In this document: positions 1 to 9,904 of the stretch, piece by piece
Layout: each line of letters starts with the position of its first letter
How positions within the stretch are numbered: the stretch's first letter is position 1
From: Cinnamomum chago
Taxonomy: Eukaryota; Streptophyta; Magnoliopsida; Laurales; Lauraceae
Direction: 5' to 3'
DNA length: 64,000 nucleotides
Assembly (NCBI GenBank): GCA_038049695.1
Contig: CP142457.1
Coordinates: forward strand, 55,672,501 to 55,736,500
The notes under the pieces: model-generated
Databases searched by the model: none
What the model was told of the DNA's origin: nothing
What the model saw: only the letters and a program-made list of their open reading frames with translations
Made by a program: the position numbers and the translations under genes

Positions 1-1040
1 CCGGCACGGTGGTTATCCGATTTTGACAAGCAAAGATTATTCCCAAGGTGGGGGGTATTTATGAATTTCGATTTTCTATAAAAAAAAAAAAAGAAAGAAA
101 AGGTAGTAATACAAGTTCCCTTTCTCCTGTGAGAATAAAAAACCATGAAACACAAAATCCCATTGTAATATTAACTACAAGTTCTAAGAAAGATTAAAGT
201 TCAAGTCCACTTTTGTTTCTTTTACCTTTTTTAATTGCATTGGTTTAATGGTCTAAGAGTGATCCTTTAATTTGGGGACCCAAGCATTGATCTAAGGGCA
301 TGTGCCTGAAACTAAGGTGCCAACACCATTGGCCAAGGCGACATTTATAGAATAAATTTCTGCCCCAGTCTAGTTATGTCCATGCCCAAATAAGTATACA
401 ACTAAAAGATGGAAAACTACCCAAAAAAAAAATTTTGAGTCTTATCCCTAAAAAGTGTCTCCCACATGCCAGAAGCAAGTGGAAGGTGAGGAACTCCAAT
501 GTGGGGCCCACCTATAGATAATCAAAACGAAGCTCACAGTTATTGGATTGAACCCCATGAATTAGAGAGTCCTAAGCTTAAGATTTATCATCCATTTCAT
601 GGCCTTGCTTTTCATCAAACATACATATGATAGTTTTCATACGAACTCCCTGAGTCGTCTGTTTGAAAAATTAGCAACAGTAATGAGGAGCAGTAAAGCA
701 TCAGAGTGTCTTTAAAAAGACAGCTCACTTAGTCCCATCAGTCCCCACGTGGTTCGTCATGTCATAACCTTCAAAAAAGCTAGAAGCCTGGAACCCGTTT
801 TCAAATTTTCAATCTTGTGGTAACGGATCGATTTCCTCACTCCCACCTCTTTCTCTACCGTTCGATCTTCTTCAATCTGAGAAGGGAAAAAAAAACACTA
901 CTTTGAGTGGAAGCAGAGGACCCGGTCCCAGCACCAAATAAAATACAAGAACGCGACATGTGAAAACCAAGAGATTTTGAATCCAAGCCCGTTAAAGGTC
1001 GATCATTTCCTCCGTTTCCTTTTTCAAAACTAAAGCTTCT
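1..1040. other. Intergenic, upstream of ARM gene
   Basis: No coding region or recognisable mobile element is visible. The stretch is AT-rich with poly-A runs near 80-110 and 420-430. The last 250 bases become CT-rich and probably form the distal promoter of the ARM-repeat gene. No convincing TATA box was fixed. Confidence 0.4.
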
Positions 1041-1780
1041 TCCTTTTTAAACCGATTCGACCGTTTTATTGTCTTCTCTTGAGTCTTGAAAGGGTTCCTT
1101 CCTTCCTTCTTCTTCAACTTGAACTGCAGCAAAGGGAGAAGTGAGAGAGAGAGAATAGAGTAAAAGGTTGAGCTCTTTCAGTGGTATATTCCCAGAGAAA
1201 AAAGCGATTGCCTTTTTTGTTCTATTTATCTTTCTTTGTAGGCTTGTTTGCTTTGATAATGGTTGCAAAGGAGAAGGAGTTGGAGTTTATCAAAAGTTAA
1301 AGATCGAACGATTTGGGTGTTCAGGTACATCCAAAAACAAATCTTCTTGCATTGCAGTTTGTATTGTTATGGGTTGGAATTTGGGTTTGGACTCTCTGCT
1401 CTCTATCTGTGGGAAATGCTGAAAAAGACTGCATTTTTATCTTCTTCAGCGCCACAAACACACACACAGAGATAGGGAGATCTAAGCCGTTGAATCTTAC
1501 CTTCTTACAGCGGCAAGTGCCTTTCGGGTAGAAGAAAGCGACTTGCAGATACAGTTCCTGATAGAACGGGGTTACCAGAAAAATTGCCCATGATAGCTTC
1601 GTTTGCAGATAGGGAAGTGTCTCTATAGTAGGCCTTGCATGTGTGGGGACCACCACGATGCATCCAAACAGAGGAGTAATCGCAACTTGGACGTGGCTTG
1701 AGGTTTTGGCCAAAATTTTGAAATTTGATGACCTTGATGTGATCGAAAGTGGGACCCCACCAATGATGTGGGGTTGCCCT

Positions 1781-1836
1781 GGTGGAGAAAACTGTCCAGA
1801 TTCCAAAATTTGAACTTGGGGCAGTTTTCTCCACCT
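1781..1836. repeat. Inverted repeat (hairpin) in leader intron
   Basis: GTGGAGAAAACTG at 1782-1794 is exactly complementary to CAGTTTTCTCCAC at 1822-1834, leaving a loop of 27 bases. Further GG/CC pairs extend the stem. It may be the remnant of a small foldback element; no target duplication was identified. Confidence 0.6.
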
Positions 1837-3170
1837 CCATTTTCTCCACAAGTTTTTTTTTTTTTTTTTTTCCATGGAAAATTGGGCCTAGGTGGTGCTG
1901 ATGCACGTGCAAGGAATCCCACTGAAGGAAGATCATGAAAGCGTTGAATTTAAGGTGGGGGTAGTAGTCTTCATTCATCCCTGAAAAGTCTCATTTTCAT
2001 TTGCAGCATGCCTATGCTTTCTATATAGCATCCGAAGGTAGGATCTATTTTTAGATGAACGGTCTGGATTAATTGATGGTGAGTCACAAGTGCCACACAG
2101 TGGCCAATTGTTTGCGAGACCTAGGAGGGATGCTATCCTTCTGAAATATCAATTCTTAGAAGTGGAAAATGAGTTGGAGGTGTTATTCTAGGATAGTTGT
2201 ACGATGGAGACATCCCTCTGCCACATGCATCTCATGATCCTCTAATAGAAGAAGTCAAGAATTCTGTGGGGATTCTGTGGTGTAATTCACGGATTTTTAT
2301 TTCCCCACAAAGTATAAAATTATTTAGGAAATGATTTTCCGTGGACTCAAATAGTACGGATTCGATTTTTATTCAAGAAGGAAACCGAAACCTTTTCCTA
2401 CCCCCCCCCTCCACGTAAAATGTCACTTTAATCTTAGTGAGGCCTACCATCATCTAGTCTTAGGCATTTAACTCTGATTAAAATATCTATATGTGTTTTG
2501 TTAGTAATAAAAATAAGTAAGGTGGGATGGTGATCTTAAGGAGTTTGAATTTCAAAGTTAGATGGTGATCTATCCAGTGTTCATTTCTCCTTCACTTCTG
2601 TTCTTGTCTTATCAGCTACTAATCATCACCTTACCATACATTTCAAAGCACTTTCAATGGATAGGATTGCAAAATTGGTTAAACTATTGATAGTGCTCAG
2701 TCCATGATAGGGACAGACCAGAAAGACAATGGTTTAGGGTAACGTCTTCTCAGGGTAAGATAAAGACTGGTTGGTTTGTAATGATGCGTCACTGCTGTTC
2801 ATTGTACTATAGATAAGAATGGGCCATGAACATTGATTGGTTGGACAATCCTAAAAAACACTTCCCCACTAATCAAAAATCTAGAATTGTCCAATGACAA
2901 AACTTGTCAGTGGGCATAATGAAAACGGTTGGAAACCGTTACCCATTACCTATACACCTTTGTTTCTGGGCTCCTTCTCATTTTCTAATAAACTTCTTTG
3001 ATTTTAACTTCTTCAATTCCTCTGTTTGTGAACAAAAAAACGACCACTGTCAAATGCTAACCAGTCTGTCCGTAGGCCTGTAGGGTCATTCTCATGAAAT
3101 GTTAGATCTGTTATGTACAAGATTCTCCTCCCGGGCTCCAGGCCCTTCTTTTTTATAGTTTCCTTCTGAT

Positions 3171-3228
3171 GGTTTCAACTACTGCTGCTTATTTATACAG
3201 GTTTCAACTACTGCTGCTTATTTATACA
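3171..3228 (+). repeat. 29-bp perfect tandem duplication
   Basis: The unit beginning GGTTTCAACTACTGCTGC occurs twice without mismatch (3171-3199 and 3200-3228), about 60 bases before the splice acceptor. The unit junction reads ATACAG/GT, so it adds a spare acceptor- and donor-like sequence in the leader intron. Confidence 0.85.
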
Positions 3229-3323
3229 CCCATCTCTACCCTATCCATTTAAAATAATTTTTGGTTGATTATCATCTCTTTGCAGCCTGTCCATCTCTTC
3301 TTTCAGTTCTGGCAATCCCATTC

Positions 3324-5000
3324 ATGCAAATGGTCGAAGAAGGTAAAGAGATTGTCGATGCCCAGTCTGCAGAAGACTGGTTAGCACGTGCACAAGAACT
3401 TATCCCAACGGCTATAGAGAAAGCAAAGGTGATCAAGGCTTTTGCGGGTAGATGGAAGATTGCTATTTCCAAATTAGAACGGATTCCATCATGTTTATCC
3501 AATTTGTCTAGCCATCCTTGCTTCTCTAAGAACACTCTATGTGAGGAGCAGTTACAGTCTGTGTGTAAAACGCTGAGGGAGGCAATAGAATTGGCGGAAC
3601 GTTGCGCAGAAGAAAGATACAGCGGTAAGCTTCAGATGCAGAGTGATCTTGATGCTTTGTCTTCAAAGCTGGATTTGAATCTAAAAGATTGTGGGCTTCT
3701 TGTGAAAACGGGTGTTCTCGGGGAGGCAACGTTGCCTATGTCAGTTGCACGCCACATTGAATTAGAATCTCCTAATGGGAATATTCGTGAATTGCTGGCG
3801 CGGCTTCAGATTGGTCACCTTGAGGCAAAGCACCGGGCGCTTGATAGCCTAATGCGAGTGATGAAGGAAGATGAGAAGAACGTATTGGGTGTATTGGGTC
3901 GGAGCAATATATCTGCTCTAGTTCAATTACTGACTGCAACTTCTCCCAGGACTCGAGAGAAGACGGCATCGGTGATATGCTCGCTTGCAGAATCGGGGAG
4001 TTGTGAGAATTTGCTTGTTTCTGTTGGAGTGCTACCGCCTCTGATTAGGTTGGTTGAATCAGGAACTGTGGTAGGTAAGGAGAAGGCCACAATTACACTT
4101 CAGAGGCTGTCTATGGCAGCGGAGACAGCCCGCTCAATCGTGGGACATGGTGGGGTTCGCCCGCTGATTGAGATCTGCCAATCTGGTGAGTCTGTTTCTC
4201 AAGCAGCGGCAGTGGGGACTTTGAAGAATCTATCAGCAGTGCCGGAGGTGAGACAGAATTTAGCTGAAGAAGGAATCATCAGGGTCATGATCAATCTATT
4301 GGACTGTGGAATCTTGTTGGGCTGTAAAGAGTACGCTGCTGAATGCTTACAGAATCTCACCGCCAGCAATGAGAATCTAACAAGGGCTGTTATTTGGGAA
4401 GGAGGGGTTCGAAGTCTCCTGGCTTATATAGATGGGCCACTACCCCAAGAAACTGCAGTTGGGGCACTGAGGAATTTGGTGGGTTCAATTTCCAAGGATG
4501 GTTTGGTTTCACTCGGTGTTTTTCCTCGTTTGATTCATGTGTTCAAATCTGGATCCCTGGGTGCACAGCAAGCTGCCGCATCTGCTGTTTGTAGAATTTG
4601 CAGTTCAACAGAAACAAAGAAACTGGTTGGTGAATTTGGAATGATACCTTTTCTTGTAAATATGCTTGAGGCCAAATCCAATTCTGCTAGGGAAGTTTCA
4701 GCTCAAGCAATCTGCAGCTTGATGACATTTCCACAGAACTGTAGAGAAATTAAGAAGAATGACAAGAGTGTGCCTAACCTTGTTCAGTTACTTGATCCAA
4801 ATCCTCACAATACGGCGAAGAAGTATGCTGTCTCTTGCCTTGCATCTCTCTCCTCAAGCAAGAAACGCAGGAAGGTGATGATTTCATATGGTGCTATAGG
4901 CTATCTCAAGAAACTTTGTGATATGGACATCCCTGGTGCGAAAAAACTGCTTGAACGGCTGGAGAGAGGAAAGTTGCAGAGTTTGTTCAGCAAGAAATAG
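3324..5000 (+). CDS. Armadillo-repeat protein (plant ARM superfamily)
   Basis: Single-exon CDS of 558 codons plus TAG. The first ATG after the splice acceptor is at 3324; a second in-frame ATG at 3330 (protein starting MVEEGKE) is an equally good start. Residues 1-130 are helical and resemble the N-terminal four-helix region of plant U-box/ARM proteins, with LREAIELAERC as a typical helix. From about residue 150 to 530 there are roughly nine ARM repeats with recurring motifs such as GVLPPLIRLVESG, GGVRPLIEICQSG and AVGTLKNLSAVPE. The C-terminus is basic (ends LQSLFSKK). No U-box, signal peptide or membrane segment is seen. Family members are scaffold proteins without a known enzyme activity; Arabidopsis At1g01830 and At2g45720 are the likely relatives (recall). 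The next gene downstream is PEX11, as next to those two loci. The frame is intact. Family assignment is strong; exact function is unknown. Confidence 0.93.
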   Translation: MQMVEEGKEIVDAQSAEDWLARAQELIPTAIEKAKVIKAFAGRWKIAISKLERIPSCLSNLSSHPCFSKNTLCEEQLQSVCKTLREAIELAERCAEERYSGKLQMQSDLDALSSKLDLNLKDCGLLVKTGVLGEATLPMSVARHIELESPNGNIRELLARLQIGHLEAKHRALDSLMRVMKEDEKNVLGVLGRSNISALVQLLTATSPRTREKTASVICSLAESGSCENLLVSVGVLPPLIRLVESGTVVGKEKATITLQRLSMAAETARSIVGHGGVRPLIEICQSGESVSQAAAVGTLKNLSAVPEVRQNLAEEGIIRVMINLLDCGILLGCKEYAAECLQNLTASNENLTRAVIWEGGVRSLLAYIDGPLPQETAVGALRNLVGSISKDGLVSLGVFPRLIHVFKSGSLGAQQAAASAVCRICSSTETKKLVGEFGMIPFLVNMLEAKSNSAREVSAQAICSLMTFPQNCREIKKNDKSVPNLVQLLDPNPHNTAKKYAVSCLASLSSSKKRRKVMISYGAIGYLKKLCDMDIPGAKKLLERLERGKLQSLFSKK

Positions 5001-5040
5001 TTCAAGCCATTTTCTGTGGATAACATGTTCTGTTCTTGTA

Positions 5041-5075
5041 AAACTTTGTTTCATTGTCTGTATGAAACAAAGTTT
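5041..5075 (+). promoter_or_regulatory. Perfect stem-loop in ARM gene 3'UTR
   Basis: AAACTTTGTTTCAT (5041-5054) and ATGAAACAAAGTTT (5062-5075) pair perfectly around a 7-base loop, 40 bases after the stop codon. It could affect 3'-end formation or mRNA stability. Function is inferred only. Confidence 0.55.
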
Positions 5076-5203
5076 TTGAGGCTGAAATCAATGCCCATGA
5101 TCATCTTACCTTTCAATTCGTGTGGTATATTAAGCCCATCGTAAATTACTATGTTTCCCTCAATGATTATATTATTATGCAAAAGAAAGTGCCTGCAATT
5201 TTT

Positions 5204-5331
5204 CACTGTTGGGAGTTTATTAATCTTTCCATATTGTTATGATTGTGCTTTTCCCCAAAATGATTGTCACTGTTGGGAGTTTATTTTAATCTTTCCATAT
5301 TGTTATGATTATGCTTTTCCCCAAAATGATT
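5204..5331 (+). repeat. 64-bp tandem duplication
   Basis: Two copies (5204-5267 and 5268-5331) beginning CACTGTTGGGAGTTTAT differ by only a few changes. They lie in or just after the 3'UTR of the ARM gene. This appears to be a simple local duplication. Confidence 0.85.
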
Positions 5332-5937
5332 TCGTCGCCTTAGTTGGAACCTCTTGCCTCCACCCACTGAATTTGTTGATTGTGGCCTTTGCATTCTGTT
5401 TGGGCTCTGTTACAAGTTATTGGCTTCTCACTTTTACAGACACCATGGTGGTTATGTCCTGTTTCTGTTGAATAGAGCTGTTATTCTTGCATTGCATTTG
5501 TCCTTCTTCTTTTCAATTTGAATGGCTTGTGTTGCTTTCTTTTAAGTTTTCATTTGAACTTCATCAGGTTTCACTTGTTTTTCTTCTCTTGTTTCTATGC
5601 TATTTATTTTGCATGTTACAATGTCTTGGCTCTTCAAGGGTGTATTAGCACTGAGGGAGCTGAATTTTTCCATTCCTTGGCCATATATTACTAGGCATGT
5701 GAAATGGTGACCTGTCTCCTCTTCAAGCAGATAAGATCTCACAATGAAGGGTACTTTCAGTGCCTCAAAAACCATGCACAAGCTTGCCCTACCACCAAAA
5801 GTGCCTAAAAAACCATGCACAAGTTTGCCCTACCACCAAAACTGATAATGCGATAGTGAGTTTGAAATCTGTTCACATGCTCTCAGTTTCAGGTGGAAGA
5901 GAGAAGTCAAAAGGATGAGCTACTATTAAACAAGTAA
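5332..5937. other. Intergenic, no gene seen
   Basis: No supported gene. A short near-duplicate, AAAACCATGCACAAG followed by TTTGCCCTACCACCAAAA, appears twice at about 5767-5840. The segment up to 5942 is the left flank of the LTR element. Confidence 0.4.
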
Positions 5938-5942
5938 TATAC

Positions 5943-6823
5943 TGTTAGTATTTTTATTGGCTAATTCATGGGTTGGACAAAACTCTGGGTCCATTGAGTT
6001 GTATTTTCTAATTTATTTTAGAATGGACTATGGATGTGTCGCCGGAAGAGTTGAAGTGAAGAATAGAAGAAAAAAAGAAGACCGGGCGAAATCCCTCAGG
6101 CCCGATCGATCGGAGTCTCAGACCGATCGATCGGTCAGAAAAAGGCCTCAGTTAAATGTCAGGCCGATCGATCGGACCTGCAGGGGCGATCGATCGGACA
6201 GGTGCGCAGAGTTCGGAAAGTCTTCAATTTCCTCACGAATTTGTTTCCTTTTGAGACTATGTTTCCCAATTTGAGTCCTACTTGTGCACTAAGTCTAAGG
6301 CACGAATTTTGGGCTATTTATAGGGTGTTTCTCTCAACCCTAGATAACACACACAACTCTCATTGATCTGAGTCAGAGATATTTTAGAGAGAGTTATTCT
6401 CTAGAGCCATTGAGAGACTATTCTGAAGGGCTGCTCTAGAAGGTTATTGTTGCTTCTACTTTTCTTGTTGAAGATTGATCATCTTGGTTGACAAGGTGCG
6501 AGGAGATCAAGTAAGGAGAACAGGGCGCGGTGGATGTCGTGTCAGTGGATTCTTTGCAAGAATAACTACAGTCCTTAGGTCGAGGTACAGACTTAGGTAA
6601 AGGAGCTTGTGAGTATATCTTGTAACTGTTCGTGAACTCTTGATTTCTGGTTCGTGGTTTTTTCTCCCTGGATAGGGTTTCCACGTTAAAAATTGTGTCT
6701 GCCTTCTTGTGGTGTGTGATTGGTAGATAGCTAGTTCTAAATTGTCTGATTTATTTATTTCCGCTGCATTGATTGGTTAAATAAAACTAGTAATCCATTC
6801 TGGTAGCCTCTCTAGAAATTTCA
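5943..6823 (+). repeat. 5' LTR of the copia element
   Basis: Begins TGTTAGT and ends AATTTCA. A TATA-like CTATTTATAGG at about 6314-6324 places the start of transcription near 6345-6350, so U3 is about 400 bp. Four CCGATCGATCGG-type palindromes lie in U3. The primer-binding site follows after two bases. Confidence 0.93.
6102..6197 (+). promoter_or_regulatory. Four phased palindromes in LTR U3
   Basis: The 12-bp palindrome CCGATCGATCGG lies at 6102-6113, 6123-6134 and 6164-6175, with GCGATCGATCGG at 6186-6197. Start-to-start spacings are 21, 41 and 22 bp, close to two, four and two helical turns, so all four face the same side of DNA. They lie roughly 120-210 bp upstream of the TATA-like box. 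The same array is present but partly decayed in the 3' LTR (about 9180-9272). A binding array for a host factor, or a methylation-prone cluster, is inferred. Confidence 0.7.
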
Positions 6824-6878
6824 ATTGGTATCAGAGCGGGTTGCACTATTTTATTGTGTTGATCCAAATATTGCTAGA

Positions 6879-8426
6879 ATGGATGTCTACCGAGAAGGCA
6901 CTTCAACCAATAAGCCTCCTCTGCTGGATGGTTCTAATTATGCTTATTGGAAAGCCAGAATGGTTGCCTTTGTAAAAGTCATAGATCTGAAAGTATGGAA
7001 ATCTATTGAAAAAGGTTATTCCTTGCCCACTGTCACTACTGATGGGATAACCAATTTTAAATCTAAAGAACAGTGGACAAAGGATGAAGAATTGACAGCC
7101 ACTTGCAACTCTAGGGCTTTGAATGCTATTTATAATGGAGTTAGTATATTTGAGTTTCGTAGAATTTCTACATGCACTACTGCAAAAGAAGCTTGGGATA
7201 TTCTGCAGACTGTGCATGAATGGACTGACACTGTCAAACAGTCGAAACTTCAGAAATTGTATACAGCCTTTGAAACCATAAAGATGGAAGATGATGAAAC
7301 TTTTGATAAGTTTAATTCAAAGCTGAATACAATTGTGAATGATACATTTACTTTAGGAGAGCCAATTCCTGAAAATAGAATTGTGAAAAAGATTATGCGA
7401 TCTCTTCCAGAAAGGTTTGATGCAAAGGTTGTGGCTATAGAAGAGAATAAAAATCTGAATATTCTCAAAGCTGAGGAATTAGTTGGCAACCTTCAGACTT
7501 TTGAAGCAAACCTAAGAACCAATGGAAAATCAAAATCCAAAGGTGTTGCTTTGAGAGCCTCCAAAGAATCATACAAGAAAATTGCTAGTGATTCTGAGTC
7601 TAATTCTGAGGAGATTGATCCCCAAGTTGCTGTTGAGTTTATGAAGCAATTTCAAGCTTTTATAAAGGGGAAGAAAGGTAATTTGAAGATCCCTAAAAAT
7701 TTTGTAAAAAAGAAAACTTCTAAAGGGATTAAATGTTTTGAGTGTCATGGTTATGGACACATTGCTAATGATTGTGCTAACAAGAAACCAAAGAAGAAAG
7801 CTTTCAATCTGACTTGGGATGATGATACTTCTGAGGAAGATGATAAAAAATCTGAGTCTGAGAAGCCTGATGCTAGCGAAGAAAAATTCATGGCATTCAT
7901 GGCAACTTCTGTTTCTGCTACTCCATTAGTTTCTGATGAAGGGATTGATCAAGATGTTAGTGAGTCGGAGACAGAACATGATTGGCAAGCTGAATATCAT
8001 ATATTGTTTGCAAAGACCATGAAGATGCTCAAGATGAATGAAAAAGTGGCTACAAGCTGGAAAGAATCTGAAGAGCAGAATACTTCTTTAAAAGCTGAAT
8101 TGTCTGAAGCTCTTACAAAAGTGAGTCACTTAGAGGCTGAAAATAACAAATTGGCAGATATGTTGACTGCTGAAGCACAGAAGTGTGACTTGATTAATCA
8201 TGATATGGAGACCTTAAAAGCTAAAAATACCAACTTGCAAGGAAGACTCAAGATAGTTCTTTCTGAGTTGGAGACAAACAAGGCTTCACTAAACAGGATG
8301 AATGCTGGGTCTAAAAAACTTGATGACATCATGTGTAGTCAAAAGGCAAAGAATAACATGCATGGCATTTGCTACGCTGACGGAGCATCTACATCAAAAG
8401 CCAAAGATAATAATTGTTTTGTTTAA
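6879..8426 (+). CDS. Gag-type protein of the copia element
   Basis: The reading frame is 515 codons from the ATG at 6879. The N-terminal two-thirds resemble copia Gag (LLDGSNYAYWKARM near the start, then a UBN2-like helical region with IVKKIMRSLPERFD). A CCHC zinc knuckle follows (CFECHGYGHIANDC, C-x2-C-x4-H-x4-C). The last 150 residues are acidic then coiled-coil (LEAENNKLADMLTAEAQ). The extended C-terminal region is a known trait of Sirevirus Gag. Expected role: a structural particle protein that binds RNA. A second knuckle-like segment is seen further downstream, at about 8505-8560. No pol follows. Confidence 0.8.
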   Translation: MDVYREGTSTNKPPLLDGSNYAYWKARMVAFVKVIDLKVWKSIEKGYSLPTVTTDGITNFKSKEQWTKDEELTATCNSRALNAIYNGVSIFEFRRISTCTTAKEAWDILQTVHEWTDTVKQSKLQKLYTAFETIKMEDDETFDKFNSKLNTIVNDTFTLGEPIPENRIVKKIMRSLPERFDAKVVAIEENKNLNILKAEELVGNLQTFEANLRTNGKSKSKGVALRASKESYKKIASDSESNSEEIDPQVAVEFMKQFQAFIKGKKGNLKIPKNFVKKKTSKGIKCFECHGYGHIANDCANKKPKKKAFNLTWDDDTSEEDDKKSESEKPDASEEKFMAFMATSVSATPLVSDEGIDQDVSESETEHDWQAEYHILFAKTMKMLKMNEKVATSWKESEEQNTSLKAELSEALTKVSHLEAENNKLADMLTAEAQKCDLINHDMETLKAKNTNLQGRLKIVLSELETNKASLNRMNAGSKKLDDIMCSQKAKNNMHGICYADGASTSKAKDNNCFV

Positions 8427-8777
8427 AATTCAGTTGTTACTAATTCTGTTGGTCATGTTACAAATACAGATGCCAAGAAGAAGAATGTGTCACGTCCTGA
8501 ACGTATACCCACTTGTCATCACTGTGGAATTAAAGGACACATTTGACCCCATTGCAATAAGTTGTCAAAGTCTCCAAACCAAAAGCAATGGAAAAAGCAG
8601 AAGGAAGCATCACTTATGAAAACCAAAGCTGTCTGGGTCAAGAAAGAAGACCTTCCATCTATCTTGGTACACACTATGCTAAACTATCTGAAAATGCAAG
8701 TGTGTGTGTCAAAGCTTCATCACCCCTGATCTACAAGATCAAACCCCCACCCCAGTGCTGATACGAAGATCATCTTG

Positions 8778-9018
8778 AGGGGGAGTCTATTTAGGGGGAG
8801 CTGCAGAATCCAGATTGACAAAGCTGCTTGAAAAAAATTGTTTGTCAATTATGGACAAAAAGGGGGAGAATACTGAAGCCAGGGGGAGAAACAAGCAAGC
8901 AAAGATCTACAGATGCTGATTTTTTGTTGAAAATTCAATGTATTTTGGGTTTTTCTTTTGGGTAGATCATTTGTATTGTTCTAGGGAGTTTTGTCCATGA
9001 ATTGCCAAAGGGGGAGAT
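8778..9018 (+). promoter_or_regulatory. Five AGGGGGAG tracts, last is the polypurine tract
   Basis: AGGGGGAG occurs at 8778-8785, 8793-8800, 8861-8868, 8881-8888 and 9009-9016. Only the last abuts the 3' LTR, where it would prime plus-strand synthesis. Multiple polypurine tracts upstream of the 3' LTR are a known feature of Sireviruses. Confidence 0.8.
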
Positions 9019-9899
9019 TGTTAGTATTTTTATTGGTTAATTCATGGGTTGGACAAAACTCTGGGTCCATTGAGTTGTATTTTCTAATTTATTTTAGAAT
9101 GGACTGTGGATGTGTCGCCGAAAGAGCTGAAGTGAAGAATAGAAGAAAAAAAGAAGATCGGGCGAAATCCCTCAGGCCAGATCGATCGGAGTCTCAGACC
9201 GATCGATCAGTCAGAAAAAGGCCTCAGTTAAATGTCAGGCCGATCGATTGGACCTACAGGGGCGATCGATCGGACAGGTGCACAGAGTTCGGAAAGTCTC
9301 CAGTTTCCTCACGAATTTGTTTCCTTTTGAGACTATGTTTCCCAGTTTGAGTCCTACTTGTGCACTAAGTCTAAGGCACGAATTTTGGGCTATTTATAGG
9401 GTGTTTCTCTCAACCCTAGATAACACACACAACTCTCATTGATCTGAGTCAGAGATATTTTAGAGAGAGTTATTCTCTAGAGCCATTGAGAGACTATTCT
9501 GAAGGGCTGCTCTAGAAGGTTATTGTTGCTTCTACTTTTCTTGTTGAAGATTGATCATCTTGGTTGACAAGGTGCGAGGAGATCAAGTAAGGAGAACAGG
9601 GCGCGGTGGATGTCGTGTCAGTGGATTCTTTGCAAGAATAACTACAGTCCTTGGGTAGAGGTACAGACTTAGGTAAAGGAGCTTGTGAGTATATCTTGTA
9701 ACTGTTCGTGAACTCTTGATTTCGGGTTCGTGGTTTTTTCTCCCTGGATAGGGTTTCCACGTTAAAAATTGTGTCTGCCTTCTTGTGGTGTGTGATTGGT
9801 AGATAGCTAGTTCTAAATTGTCTGATTTATTTATTTCCGCTGCATTGATTGGTTAAATAGAACTAGTAATCCATTCTGGTAGCCTCTCTAGAAATTTCA
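9019..9899 (+). repeat. 3' LTR of the copia element
   Basis: Same length as the 5' LTR and about 98% identical by eye; most differences are C/T or G/A transitions. Followed directly by the target duplication TATAC at 9900-9904. Confidence 0.93.
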
Positions 9900-9904
9900 T
9901 ATAC

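Larger units (their letters stand above)
1041..3285 (+). other. Probable 5'UTR exon and long leader intron of ARM gene
   Basis: A CT-rich then GA-rich leader-like block at about 1060-1330 resembles plant 5'UTR sequence. It contains a short upstream ORF starting at the ATG at 1259. A pyrimidine-rich tract ending in TTTGCAG at 3279-3285, or an alternative ending CTTTCAG at 3306, gives a good splice acceptor just before the CDS, so most of 1400-3285 is probably a leader intron. The donor could not be fixed. The intron holds a hairpin at 1781-1836 and a short tandem repeat at 3171-3228. Inference from splice signals only. Confidence 0.45.
5943..9899 (+). mobile_element. Gag-only Ty1-copia LTR element, Sirevirus-like
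   Basis: Two 881-bp direct repeats (5943-6823 and 9019-9899) both start TG and end CA and are flanked by the same 5-bp duplication TATAC (5938-5942, 9900-9904). The primer-binding site TGGTATCAGAGC (6826-6837) matches plant initiator-Met tRNA, and a polypurine tract AAAGGGGGAGAT (9007-9018) sits against the right LTR. The 2.2-kb interior encodes a Gag-type protein; no protease, integrase, reverse transcriptase or RNase H was recognised, so the element would depend on a partner. The long gag with a coiled-coil tail, repeated AGGGGGAG tracts and U3 palindromes point to the Sirevirus lineage. By eye the LTRs differ at about 17 positions (about 2%), a young insertion: under one to a few million years depending on the rate used. 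Confidence 0.92.

Noticed and set aside
1321-1978. Minus-strand frames of 99-184 codons in the ARM leader region
   Set aside because: Low-complexity Lys run from a T-tract and no known motif; they overlap the probable leader and intron of the plus-strand gene.
6102-6197. Restriction-site-like or replication-origin cluster from GATCGATC palindromes
   Set aside because: Context is clearly LTR U3 and both LTRs carry the array, so an LTR regulatory reading is simpler.
5957-6274. 105-codon frame repeated in both LTRs (also near 8991-9350)
   Set aside because: It lies in the U3 part of the LTR, and its Arg/Asp/Ser-rich sequence comes from the GATCGATCGG palindromes.
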